Shown here: positions 24,331 through 32,599 of the stretch, piece after piece
How positions within the stretch are numbered: position 1 is the stretch's first letter
How the letters are laid out: the number at the start of each line of letters is the position of its first letter
NCBI RefSeq assembly: GCF_000737785.1
Contig: NZ_JPRO01000021.1
Span: 1 to 50,368, forward strand
From: Chryseobacterium luteum
GTDB taxonomy: Bacteria; Bacteroidota; Bacteroidia; Flavobacteriales; Weeksellaceae
Reading direction: 5' to 3'
DNA length: 50,368 nucleotides
Notes under the pieces: generated by a model
What the model saw: only the letters and a program-made list of their open reading frames with translations
Database searches by the model: none
What the model was told of the DNA's origin: nothing
Program-made: the position numbers and the translations under genes

Positions 24331-24360
24331 AATCCTGGTGATACTTCGCCGGGATTTTTA
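24331..24360 (+). terminator. BI-1 gene terminator, also the first unit edge of the tandem repeat
   Basis: AATCCTGG (24331-24338) pairs with CCGGGATT (24349-24356) with one T-G pair, followed by TTT. A similar sequence closes the repeat array at 24896-24920. Confidence 0.7.
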
Positions 24361-24930
24361 ATGTTGCCACGAATACACGAATAGTTGCGGCCATACATAT
24401 GTTTTTAGCATAAAGAAATTCGTGCATTCGTGGCATTACACACAAGATACAAGGGTATTCCACTGCCATGTAAAAATAGTATTTGAATTTCTAAAGTATT
24501 GAGCCCAAAGAATCCTACTGATATTATTATTCACTATTATTTTTAATTGTATGCCACGAATACACAAATAATTGCGGCTATGGATGTGTTTTTTTTTAAC
24601 ATAAAAAGATTCGTGCATTCGTGGCATTCTACACATAAGAGACAGCAATATCCCACTGCACAGATAAAAAATAGTATTGAATTTCTAAAGTATTGAGCCC
24701 AAAGGATCCTACTGATATTATTATTCAGTATTATTTTCTATGCCACGAATACACGAATAATTGCGGCTATGGATGTGTTTTTTTTTAACATAAAAAGATT
24801 CGTGCATTCGTGTCATAACAAAATAAGAGACAAGAATATCCCATTATCATATAAAAAATAGTATTTGAATTTATTCTAAAGTATTGAGCCCAAAAAATCC
24901 TGATGATAGTATTCACCGGGATTTTAATGG
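24331..24930. repeat. Three-unit tandem repeat of about 190 bp with internal hairpins
   Basis: The phrase TGCCACGAATACAC recurs at 24365, 24552 and 24741 (spacings 187 and 189). Each unit contains a long hairpin: in unit 1, GCCACGAATACACGAAT (24366-24382) pairs with ATTCGTGCATTCGTGGC (24418-24434), 16 of 17 bases, around 35 nt. A common tail (TCTAAAGTATTGAGCCC then ATCCT) follows. Unit 3 has a damaged right arm (GTGTCAT for GTGGCAT). No gene is present in 24279-25109; 24931-25109 shows nothing clear. Confidence 0.9.
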
Positions 24931-25109
24931 AAATTCTTTAATTGTAAACACAATGGCAACAGCATCAGCAATAAAATTACAGAAGCTTTAAAGCATATGT
25001 TTTAAATTGAAATTAAAGAATGTAGAAAATATAGTATAAAGAAAAGTCTCAGTAGTACTTTATTGTATAATTTTTTAGTTGTTAAATCCGTAAATGATTC
25101 AATAAAAAA

Positions 25110-25358
25110 TTACTTATCAATAGATCCTAAGACCTTCTGTGCAAAAGAATTTAAAGCGTCTTTTTCGCTCATTCCGTTCTGAACGCTGGCGTGCACCTCT
25201 AAGGCTCCGCAGATATTGGTGATCAGTTCTCCTGCTACGTTTAAATCTTCTTCGCTGGTTCCTCTGAACTCACAAAAGCTTTCCAGAACCTCTAGTGTTT
25301 TTTCAAGATTCTCAGGGGTATGATTCTGATAAAACTGTCTGATTACGGGTAACTTCAT
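25110..25358 (-). CDS. DUF6952-like small protein
   Basis: The 82-residue soluble protein begins MKLPVIRQFYQNHTPENLEK and is helical and acidic, with two Cys (Cys28 and Cys50) and the segment ITNICGALEVHASVQNG. I associate it with a small Bacteroidota family encoded beside thioredoxin. Its ATG overlaps the stop of the thioredoxin gene by one base (TAATG), so translation is probably coupled. Function is unknown; a redox link is inferred from context. Confidence 0.75.
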   Translation of the reverse strand: MKLPVIRQFYQNHTPENLEKTLEVLESFCEFRGTSEEDLNVAGELITNICGALEVHASVQNGMSEKDALNSFAQKVLGSIDK

Positions 25359-25666
25359 TACTGTATTTCTTTAAAAAGATTAATTAAACTCTCAGCCTGA
25401 TTGCTCTGTACCTGATTCACCAATTCACCGTTTTTAAAAACTGCAAAAGTGGGAAGGTTGTCAACCGTTGCTAATTTTCTGCTTTCAGGAAGTTTTTCAG
25501 CATCTACGTATAAAAATGGAATTTCTTCGTTTTCTGATGCTAATTTTTTGAATTTCGGCTTCATGATTCTGCAGTTTCCGCACCATGTTGCGCCATACTG
25601 AACCACTACTTTTTCATTGTCGTTCACGATATTCTGTAACGTATCTTCTGTTAATTCTGTGTACAT
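25358..25666 (-). CDS. Thioredoxin family protein
   Basis: The 102-residue protein is a single thioredoxin fold with the active site WCGNC (Cys29 and Cys32 region) in place of the usual WCGPC, and a cis-proline segment VDNLPTFAVFKNG. No signal peptide is present, so it should act in the cytoplasm. The Asn at the third motif position should alter redox potential compared with classic thioredoxin. It is coupled to the downstream DUF6952-like gene and lies 150 nt after a peroxiredoxin gene, which suggests it may reduce that enzyme. Confidence 0.9.
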   Translation of the reverse strand: MYTELTEDTLQNIVNDNEKVVVQYGATWCGNCRIMKPKFKKLASENEEIPFLYVDAEKLPESRKLATVDNLPTFAVFKNGELVNQVQSNQAESLINLFKEIQ

Positions 25667-25692
25667 AAGTTAAATTTTAAGAAATAAAATTT

Positions 25693-25802
25693 AACAATGT
25701 AGCAATGCGGTAATTAGTTTAACAATTTCAAATATTGAATTTCAAATATTGGTACATTGTTACACTGCTGTATTGTTACATTACCGTAATTGCTACATTG
25801 TT
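25693..25802. repeat. Long palindromic intergenic element
   Basis: AACAATGTAGCAATGCGGTA (from 25693) is mirrored by the arm ending at 25802 (TTACCGTAATTGCTACATTG core) with one extra base. The interior holds two adjacent copies of AATTTCAAATATTG (25724-25737 and 25738-25751) and partial ACATTGTTAC copies. It fills the gap between the peroxiredoxin and thioredoxin genes and could form a stem of about 22 bp. Confidence 0.8.
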
Positions 25803-25814
25803 ATATTATTTTAA

Positions 25815-26447
25815 TTAGTTCTTAGCTAAGTATTCTGCTGTAGAAGTTCGGTCTGCTTTCATGGCATCTTTTCCTTCTTCCCAGTTGGCAGGACATACTT
25901 CTCCGTGTTTCTGAACGTGTGTGTAAGCGTCGATCAGTCTTAAATATTCTTTCACGTTTCTTCCAAGAGGCATATCGTTAACAGACTCGTGGAAAATTTT
26001 TCCGGTTTCGTCGATTAGATAAGTTACTCTGTAAGTTACGTTGGAACCTGTGAAAGTTTCCTCTCCATCGTCATTGTATTCGAAATCCTGATCTACGATT
26101 CCTAAAATGTTTGCCAGCTGCCTGTGAGTATCAGCTAAAAGCGGGTAAGTTACTCCTTCGATACCTCCGTTATCTTTTGCTGTGTTCAGCCATGCGAAAT
26201 GTACTTCGTTGGTATCACAAGAAGCACCGATTACTTTAGTGTTTCTTTTTTCGAATTCACCTAAAGCATCCTGGAAAGCGTGAAGCTCGGTAGGACATAC
26301 AAAAGTGAAATCTTTCGGATACCAGAATAAGATTACCTTTTGCTGGTTGGAAGTAGCTTCTTCAAGGATGTTGATTCTAAGATCATCACCCATTTCAGAC
26401 ATAGCATCGATGGTTACATTTGGGAATTTTTTTCCTACTAAAGACAT
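25815..26447 (-). CDS. Peroxiredoxin, AhpC/Prx1 class
   Basis: The 210-residue protein is a typical 2-Cys peroxiredoxin that reduces hydrogen peroxide and organic peroxides in the cytoplasm. The peroxidatic motif is DFTFVCPTELHAF and the resolving Cys is in HGEVCPANW near the C terminus. The catalytic Thr and Arg surroundings (TYRVTYLIDETGK) are also present. It has a textbook flavobacterial promoter. Thioredoxin, encoded next on the same strand, is its likely reductant; no AhpF gene is seen. Confidence 0.94.
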   Translation of the reverse strand: MSLVGKKFPNVTIDAMSEMGDDLRINILEEATSNQQKVILFWYPKDFTFVCPTELHAFQDALGEFEKRNTKVIGASCDTNEVHFAWLNTAKDNGGIEGVTYPLLADTHRQLANILGIVDQDFEYNDDGEETFTGSNVTYRVTYLIDETGKIFHESVNDMPLGRNVKEYLRLIDAYTHVQKHGEVCPANWEEGKDAMKADRTSTAEYLAKN

Positions 26448-26477
26448 AATTTTCTGTTTTTATTAAATTTTCTGGTG

Positions 26478-26509
26478 CAAATATATAAATATTTCATCTA
26501 TCGAACAAA
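26478..26509 (-). promoter_or_regulatory. Peroxiredoxin promoter
   Basis: On the minus strand TTTG (26509-26506) is followed after 20 nt by TATATTTG (26485-26478), close to the TTTG-N19-TAnnTTTG consensus. The ATG is about 30 nt further. Confidence 0.75.
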
Positions 26510-26614
26510 TGAATATTGATAAATAAAATCTATAATTGTTTTTAATGGATTTAAAGAAAAAAAGCCCTGAAATCAGAACTTTTTGTTTACTTTATACCAA
26601 TTTTTGTACTCTGA

Positions 26615-27811
26615 TTATGAATTAAATGGAGATAAAGCATCTTTGATACGCTTCATAGCTTCCCTGAGATCTTCTTCAGAAGCTGCATAAGAAAACCTGA
26701 TACATTCAGGACTTCCGAAAGAAACTCCGCCTACACATCCTACATGGGCTTTTTCCAATAAAAACAGAGCGAAGTCATCAGAATCTTTGATCTCCATACC
26801 GTTCAGCGTTTTTCCTATATAATATGAAATATCGGGAAAGAAATAAAATGCAGCCTTTGGAAGCAGTACTTTAAATCCCGGAATCTCTTTCATCAGATCA
26901 TACACAAGGTCTCTTCTTTTCTGGAAAGCATCGATCATGTATTTATATTCGGAAGGATTCGTTTTTAAAGCGGTAATAGAAGCTCTCTGCGCCATTGTAT
27001 TTGCTCCGCTGGTCATTTGTCCCTGGATCTTTTCACAGGCTTTTGCCAGCCATTCCGGACAGGCAGAATACCCGATTCTCCATCCTGTCATGGCAAATGC
27101 CTTGGACATCCCGTTGATGACGGCAGTCTGCTCATATACTTCAGGGAATTGAGCTATAGATGTTGTTTTTGTTTCATAATTAATATACTCATAGATCTCA
27201 TCCGAAATAACCGTCACATGAGGGTATTTGGCAATAACTTTCGCCATCGATTTTAATTCGTCATACGTATAATATCCGCCGGAAGGATTGCACGGAGAAC
27301 TGAAAAGGATAACTTTTGTTTTGTCTGTAATGGATTCTTCAAGCTGTTCAGCCGTTATCTTAAAATCTGTAACATAAGAAGTCGGAAGCATAACCGAAGT
27401 TCCTCCCATCATTTTCACCATTTCATCATAGCTTACCCAATAAGGTACCGGAAGCAACACTTCATCACCATCATTAACCACGGAGGCCAGTACGTTTAAA
27501 ATAGCCTGTTTAGCACCATTGGATACACAGATTTGGGTTGGCTTATAGTCAAGATTATTGTCTCTTTTTAATTTAAAGGCAACTGCTTCACGAAGTTCAG
27601 CAAACCCTGGAACAGGAGAGTAGTGGCTGTAATTCTGGTTAATGGCATCAAAAGCAGCCTGTTTGATATTGTCCGGAACGTCAAAATCCGGTTCACCAAG
27701 AGTAAGACTGATCACATCAATGCCGGCGGCCTTCATTTCTCTTGCTTTGTTGGACATGACGAAAGTCTGTGAGTAACCTAATCTTTTTACTCTATCTGAA
27801 AGTTTATCCAT
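26615..27811 (-). CDS. Aspartate aminotransferase-type class I/II PLP enzyme
   Basis: The 398-residue protein is a fold-type I aminotransferase of the AspC-like Ib group, which exchanges amino groups between aspartate (and other amino acids) and 2-oxoglutarate. Motifs are TLGEPDFDVPDNI, SNGAKQAILN, PCNPSGGYY, SDEIYEYI, the PLP-lysine segment GMSKAFAMTGWRIGY and a C-terminal CIRFSYA with the carboxylate-binding Arg. An open frame extends to 27925, but ATG 27811 (MDKLSDRVKRLG) fits the family and lies behind a good promoter element. Confidence 0.93.
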   Translation of the reverse strand: MDKLSDRVKRLGYSQTFVMSNKAREMKAAGIDVISLTLGEPDFDVPDNIKQAAFDAINQNYSHYSPVPGFAELREAVAFKLKRDNNLDYKPTQICVSNGAKQAILNVLASVVNDGDEVLLPVPYWVSYDEMVKMMGGTSVMLPTSYVTDFKITAEQLEESITDKTKVILFSSPCNPSGGYYTYDELKSMAKVIAKYPHVTVISDEIYEYINYETKTTSIAQFPEVYEQTAVINGMSKAFAMTGWRIGYSACPEWLAKACEKIQGQMTSGANTMAQRASITALKTNPSEYKYMIDAFQKRRDLVYDLMKEIPGFKVLLPKAAFYFFPDISYYIGKTLNGMEIKDSDDFALFLLEKAHVGCVGGVSFGSPECIRFSYAASEEDLREAMKRIKDALSPFNS

Positions 27812-27832
27812 GTGGGTCTTTTTGAATTTTAA

Positions 27833-27840
27833 CAAATATA
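27833..27840 (-). promoter_or_regulatory. Aminotransferase -7 element
   Basis: On the minus strand this reads TATATTTG, matching TAnnTTTG, 22 nt before ATG 27811. It supports the shorter start. Confidence 0.6.
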
Positions 27841-28018
27841 TAATAAAAACGTTTTGCCGGGAAATAAAAGTAGGGTAGTAAAAAAGATTTTTGTCAGGTT
27901 TAATTTTATTACCGGGTTTGGACATATTTGAAAGTTGTTTTCAAAGAGTAGAGGCTCATCGGATTGAAAAAAATACAGCGGCAAAAATGCCTGTCTTTTT
28001 TATATCCGGATCTTAAAG

Positions 28019-28049
28019 TTTGAATAAAGCCAATAAAAACTTATTTTTG
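28019..28049 (+). promoter_or_regulatory. rsmG promoter, perfect flavobacterial consensus
   Basis: TTTG (28019-28022), exactly 19 nt, then TATTTTTG (28042-28049), 18 nt before the rsmG ATG. This matches TTTG-N19-TAnnTTTG completely. Confidence 0.85.
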
Positions 28050-28067
28050 TAGATTATAATAATTCAT

Positions 28068-28703
28068 ATGGCAGCATCGTTACTATTAAAATACTTTCCT
28101 GATCTTACAGAGAAGCAGATCGAGCAGTTTTCCCAGCTGGAGGAACTGTATAATGAATGGAATGAAAAAATCAATGTGATCTCAAGAAAAGACATGGAAT
28201 CGCTGTATGAGAAGCATGTTCTGCATTCTTTAGGAATTGCAAAAATAATGGAATTTGCACCCGGTACAAAGGTGCTGGACATTGGAACAGGAGGAGGTTT
28301 CCCGGGGATTCCCCTGGCGATTTTGTTTCCGGAAACACAATTTACTCTAGTTGATTCTATCGGAAAGAAGATCACTGTAGTAAAAGCAGTGGCAGAAGGA
28401 ATAGGGCTGACGAATCTAACGGCTATTCACGGAAGAGCAGAAAAAGTAAAAGAAAAGTTCCATTTTGTGGTAAGCCGCGCTGTAACTCAGATGCCGGAAT
28501 TCCTGAGATGGCTGAAAGGAAAATTTGAAAAAGAACAGCTTAATCCCAAACACAACGGAGTTTTATATTTAAAAGGCGGCGATCTTGCAGAAGAATTAGC
28601 CGGAATTAAATGTGAAATCTTCAATCTTAAAAACTATTTTGATGAAGAATTTTTTGATACTAAAAAAGTGATTTACGTATCAAAAGGCAATTTTAACTCT
28701 TGA
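28068..28703 (+). CDS. rsmG: 16S rRNA (guanine-527 N7) methyltransferase
   Basis: The 211-residue SAM-dependent enzyme methylates G527 of 16S rRNA. Seen features are NEWNEKINVISRKDMESLYEKHVLHS near 24 (key parts NVISR and HVLHS), the SAM-binding VLDIGTGGGFPGIPLAILFP, and VVSRAVTQMPEFL. Length is normal. It is not next to mnmG/gidA here, unlike in many other phyla. Confidence 0.96.
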   Translation: MAASLLLKYFPDLTEKQIEQFSQLEELYNEWNEKINVISRKDMESLYEKHVLHSLGIAKIMEFAPGTKVLDIGTGGGFPGIPLAILFPETQFTLVDSIGKKITVVKAVAEGIGLTNLTAIHGRAEKVKEKFHFVVSRAVTQMPEFLRWLKGKFEKEQLNPKHNGVLYLKGGDLAEELAGIKCEIFNLKNYFDEEFFDTKKVIYVSKGNFNS

Positions 28704-28765
28704 TTTATTGAAATTAAGTCGTAATTTTTGCTGAATTTTTATTAATAATCAGTAAATTTAAGGTT

Positions 28766-29170
28766 ATGAAAAAACTTTTAAATATTGGATTTTCTGCATT
28801 GTTTTTAGGACTGGTTTTGGTCTCCTGTGAAGATGATGATTACCAGACCATACAGTCTATAGGAAAAATCAGGATCGACAGTGTGAAGATCATGCAGGAT
28901 ACTATGGCTGTGCATTCAATACAGAGCATCAGGACGTATTCAACATATTCGTCCCAGTGTGAAGGGTTTTACGGATATGATTACATTCATGACAGCAGCC
29001 TGGAAAGATCTGTTACTGCTTATAAATATACCACAGAAGGTCCTTGTACGCAGGGAATCCACGTAGGAATCAACCAGATCAAATTCAGCCCGCGCCAGAC
29101 AGGAACCTATACATTTAAATTCTGGAATGGTGACAACAGCTGGATCACCAAAACAATTGTAGTTGAATAA
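28766..29170 (+). CDS. Small lipoprotein of unknown function
   Basis: The 134-residue product has a lipoprotein signal ending LVLVSC (Cys21) followed by EDDDY, an acidic stretch like those that direct lipoproteins to the flavobacterial cell surface. The mature part is beta-rich with three Cys, two of which (SSQCEGF and GPCTQG) could pair. The C terminus GTYTFKFWNGDNSW resembles the end of an Ig-like strand. I do not recognise the family. The next gene starts after 2 nt. Confidence 0.75.
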   Translation: MKKLLNIGFSALFLGLVLVSCEDDDYQTIQSIGKIRIDSVKIMQDTMAVHSIQSIRTYSTYSSQCEGFYGYDYIHDSSLERSVTAYKYTTEGPCTQGIHVGINQIKFSPRQTGTYTFKFWNGDNSWITKTIVVE

Positions 29171-29172
29171 AA

Positions 29173-29709
29173 ATGAAATGGATTTCACTTTGCTTTTTTC
29201 TCCTTGCCAATGCTCTTTTCGGGCAGAAAATAATCTGGCAGGAAGATCGTAAGCTGGTCTGGGACAACTTTAAAAGTCCCGTGAACAGAAAAAACAGTCC
29301 CGATGTGGCAGCCTATACCCATTGCGGATGGGAATACTCCGTAGTGAAATCTACCAACCCGAAATCTCCGGTTAAAATTGAGATCAAGGCTATTTTTAAT
29401 GAAGACAGATCCTGGAAAGATGTTAAGAAGATAAGCGATTATATCCTGCTTCATGAGCAGAAGCATTTTGACATTGCAGAGTTATTTGTCAGAAAATTCA
29501 GAAAAGAAATAGAAGAAAAGATCAAAACTTCCGGTGATTACAATAAAAACTTTAAAGCAGTTTACAACAAAATATCAAACGATTACAAAAAATTTCAGAT
29601 GTCCTATGACAGAATCACAGAACATGGGATGAATAAAGAAAAGCAGGCAGAATACAATGCTATTATTACTGAAGAACTGGACAACTTAAAAAGCTACAAA
29701 GCCTCTTGA
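29173..29709 (+). CDS. DUF922-like exported metalloprotease-type protein
   Basis: The 178-residue product has a signal peptide (MKWISLCFFLLANALFGQ). The mature protein contains WEDNF-like LVWDNFKSPV, and then LLHEQKHFDIAELF with an HExxH zinc site (His94, Glu95, His98), which is the DUF922 hallmark. A third metal ligand cannot be assigned with confidence. It is expected in the periplasm. Its stop overlaps the TTG start of the next gene. Confidence 0.82.
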   Translation: MKWISLCFFLLANALFGQKIIWQEDRKLVWDNFKSPVNRKNSPDVAAYTHCGWEYSVVKSTNPKSPVKIEIKAIFNEDRSWKDVKKISDYILLHEQKHFDIAELFVRKFRKEIEEKIKTSGDYNKNFKAVYNKISNDYKKFQMSYDRITEHGMNKEKQAEYNAIITEELDNLKSYKAS

Positions 29710-32399
29710 AATTCCTCAATAAGATCATCCACGAACTGCTGGCCCAAAATCCGGACCTTTCGGAGTTCAATATCGTTCTGCCCGGAAAACGTCCCATCGT
29801 ATTCATCAGGCAGATCTTAGAAGAAAACCATTACTCAGGATTTCTTCCCAATTTTTTTACCATAGAAGAGCTGATCGACAGGATTGCAGACAAACAGCCT
29901 GTTCAGGGGATTTCCCTATGGCTTTTTGCCTTTGATGTCTACCGCAGCCTTGGTCTTATCCCGAAAGATGATTTTGTAGACTTTTTAAAGTGGTTTCCGA
30001 CTCTTCAGAAGGACTGGGACGATATCCTGAAGTTCTCGGAAAGTGATGAAGCTGTTTTACAGTACATGTTTGATGAAGAAAGGATCAAAGAATGGGCCCA
30101 GGACCTTGGGGAAGATGATGATGTTCCACGTAAGAAATTCCTTAATTTCTGGCAGAATATGAATGTTTTTCTTCCTATTTTAAAGAAAAAGCTACAGGAA
30201 AAAAATTGGGCAACTTCCGGAATGATCCATGAAACCGCTAAAGCCAGGATCGCTGATTTTGCTGAAAATACTTCCGAACATTTTGTATTCTGTGGCTTCA
30301 ATGCCTTTACACCGGTGGAAGAAAAGCTGGTCAGAAGCCTGCTGAGGAGGAATAAAGCACAATGTTTCTTTCAGGCGGACCATTATTATTTTGATGATGA
30401 AAGACAGGAAGCCGGAAAATTCCTCAGGAACCACAAAACATGGAAAGAATTTGATGACAACAGGGCTTTTCAGTGGATAGAAGATGATTTTAACCAGCCT
30501 AAAAACATCAGGGTGTATGAAGTTTCCGGAAATGTGACGCAGACGAAAGTTCTGCCCGAAATATTTAAGGAAATTGAAAATAAGACCTATTCCAATACGG
30601 CAGTGGTATTATTGGATGAAAATCTTCTCCCGGCAAGCCTGGATGTGATGTACGGTGTTGAAAATCTGAATATTACTATGGGTTTCCCGCTGAAGAACCT
30701 TTCGTTTTCCAATGCCGTTAAACAGCTTTTCTATCTTCAGAAACAGCTGGAGAAAAATAAATCTTCCTATTACTACAGAGATATTTTCCCGATCCTTGAA
30801 GAGCTTCCGAAATCTGCTGAAGATGAGCTAATTATCAGTAATTTCAGAACAAAAGTAGAGGAGAGGAATATCGTTTACATATCAAAAAAGCTTTTAGACG
30901 AACTTCTGAACGGGCTTTCCTATTACGGGCTTCTTAAAAAAGCAGATCACACAGGTGTTTATCTGGATATGCTTATTGCTTTCTGCAAACAGATCAAGTG
31001 GCTGGAAATAGATGATATTCAGTATGAAAACGTTTCCCACTTTGAAAATGCATTCAGAATTATTAAAAACCAGCTTAGTCCATATGATTTCGAGATCAAA
31101 ATGGAAACGCTGGAAATCCTGATCAACCAGCATGTTAATTCCGAGAGTATAGATTTTCAGGGCGAGCCGCTCCGCGGACTTCAGATCATGGGGCTTCTGG
31201 AAACCCGTCTTTTGAATTTTGAAAATGTCATTATGCTTTCTGTGAATGAAGGGAAACTTCCTTTGGGGAATTCCCAGAATACCTATATTCCGTTTGATAT
31301 CAGACGGTATTTTGACATGCATACGTTTCTGGAAAATGACAGTATTTATGCCTATCACTTTTACAGGCTGATCCAGGATTCCATGAATGTCCATCTTCTG
31401 TACAATGCGCTCAGTTCCGGGGTGAATACCGGGGAGAAAAGCAGATTCATCACACAGATAGAAATGGAGAGTTCCCATAAGATAGAGCATCTCATTATTG
31501 AAAATTCTTCCGAGCCCATTGTTTCTCAGCCGATAGAAATTCCGAAGACGGAGATCGTCATGGAAAGGCTTCAGAAATGGAAAGAAAAAGTATCTGCTTC
31601 CCACCTTACCAGCTATCTTTATAATCCGATAGATTTTTATCTTTCCAAGATTTTGAAGACCTCGGAAACGGATGAAATAGAAGAAGAATTATCCGTTAAA
31701 AATTACGGAAACCTGGTTCATTATTCACTTCAAGAAGTATATGAATTACTTAAAGGTAAAGTTTTAAAGGAAAGAGATTTACATAATTCAATTAAAGGAA
31801 TAGATCAATATATAAATGTAGCCATAGAAAAGCTGAAACACCAGCCTGAATTCTATGAAAAGGGGATGAATTTTATTCACCGGGCTATTGCTAAAAAGGT
31901 GATTGAAAATGTTCTTAACCATGACCTTGAACTGGTAAGGAGTGGCCATACCCTGGAGATTTTAGACATCGAAAAAAGATTTGAAAATGTGGATTTCTAT
32001 CTAGATGGCAGCGACAAAATTTCTTTCTTCGGATTTATCGACAGGATAGACCGCCTGGACGGAACTTTGAGAATTATTGATTATAAAACGGCAAAAATCA
32101 AAAACCTCACGGTAAAAATAGATGAAGGTAACGTCGCTGAATATTTCCATAACAGCGAAAGGAAACAGGCACTTCAGCTATGCATTTATCATTATGTGGT
32201 ACAAAACCTTCCCGAATTCTGGGGCCTTCCTATAGAGACGGGCATCTGGAGCTTTGCAGAAGCGAAAAAAGGGGTGGTTTCCCTGCAGTTTGACAAAGGA
32301 AATATTGATGATGCCATGCAGTCTGTAAAGAACCTTATCCTGGAAATATTGAATCCGGATCTCAGTTTTATTGAAAATATCAAGCCTTATTCCAGCTAA
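29706..32399 (+). CDS. AddB-like PD-(D/E)XK nuclease/helicase-type protein
   Basis: The 897-residue protein resembles the AddB half of AddAB-type recombination nucleases. It starts at TTG 29706, overlapping the upstream stop; no ATG start is available nearby. Residues 22-30 (IVLPGKRPI) are a weak Walker A-like loop. The C-terminal nuclease domain shows the LVHYSLQEVYE helix motif and GFIDRIDRLDG (Asp779) then IIDYKT (Asp792, Lys794), all needed for cleavage. The Cys cluster that binds an iron-sulfur centre in classical AddB is not visible. A partner AddA/UvrD-like gene is not in the window. Confidence 0.85.
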   Translation: MKFLNKIIHELLAQNPDLSEFNIVLPGKRPIVFIRQILEENHYSGFLPNFFTIEELIDRIADKQPVQGISLWLFAFDVYRSLGLIPKDDFVDFLKWFPTLQKDWDDILKFSESDEAVLQYMFDEERIKEWAQDLGEDDDVPRKKFLNFWQNMNVFLPILKKKLQEKNWATSGMIHETAKARIADFAENTSEHFVFCGFNAFTPVEEKLVRSLLRRNKAQCFFQADHYYFDDERQEAGKFLRNHKTWKEFDDNRAFQWIEDDFNQPKNIRVYEVSGNVTQTKVLPEIFKEIENKTYSNTAVVLLDENLLPASLDVMYGVENLNITMGFPLKNLSFSNAVKQLFYLQKQLEKNKSSYYYRDIFPILEELPKSAEDELIISNFRTKVEERNIVYISKKLLDELLNGLSYYGLLKKADHTGVYLDMLIAFCKQIKWLEIDDIQYENVSHFENAFRIIKNQLSPYDFEIKMETLEILINQHVNSESIDFQGEPLRGLQIMGLLETRLLNFENVIMLSVNEGKLPLGNSQNTYIPFDIRRYFDMHTFLENDSIYAYHFYRLIQDSMNVHLLYNALSSGVNTGEKSRFITQIEMESSHKIEHLIIENSSEPIVSQPIEIPKTEIVMERLQKWKEKVSASHLTSYLYNPIDFYLSKILKTSETDEIEEELSVKNYGNLVHYSLQEVYELLKGKVLKERDLHNSIKGIDQYINVAIEKLKHQPEFYEKGMNFIHRAIAKKVIENVLNHDLELVRSGHTLEILDIEKRFENVDFYLDGSDKISFFGFIDRIDRLDGTLRIIDYKTAKIKNLTVKIDEGNVAEYFHNSERKQALQLCIYHYVVQNLPEFWGLPIETGIWSFAEAKKGVVSLQFDKGNIDDAMQSVKNLILEILNPDLSFIENIKPYSS

Positions 32400-32402
32400 A
32401 AA

Positions 32403-32424
32403 TGCACTCCGTTGCTGAAGTGCA
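32403..32424 (+). terminator. Weak hairpin after the AddB-like gene
   Basis: TGCACT (32403-32408) pairs with AGTGCA (32419-32424). There is no T-run directly after it, so its role as a terminator is doubtful. Confidence 0.3.
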
Positions 32425-32533
32425 CTCAATTTGAAATGAAGATATGTTAGTGAATTTTTATTAGAGCCTGTTTAAATTTTTTTGATATTATCCATAAATA
32501 ATTACTGGGGAAAAATATTCCTGCGGATTAGGG

Positions 32534-32576
32534 AGATTACGCAGGTTTATTTAGGTTATAAGAATTTGCGTAATCT
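32534..32576. repeat. Inverted repeat between convergent genes
   Basis: AGATTACGCA (32534-32543) is mirrored by TGCGTAATCT (32567-32576) around 23 nt. Wording such as GCGTAATCTGCGTGATT suggests a dispersed intergenic repeat. It sits between the AddB-like gene and the lipase-like gene. Confidence 0.6.
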
Positions 32577-32599
32577 GCGTGATTAATTTAAACTGACTC

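Noticed and set aside
24331..24930. Possible CRISPR array
   Set aside because: The repeat unit is about 190 bp and the units join directly; there are no short regular repeats with unique spacers and no cas genes.
27812..27925. Upstream ATG extending the aminotransferase by 38 residues
   Set aside because: The extension has no family similarity and would cover the good -7 element at 27833-27840.
30894..31604. 236-codon minus-strand frame opposite the AddB-like gene
   Set aside because: It has no recognisable motif and lies wholly within a strong plus-strand gene; its composition fits an antisense shadow.
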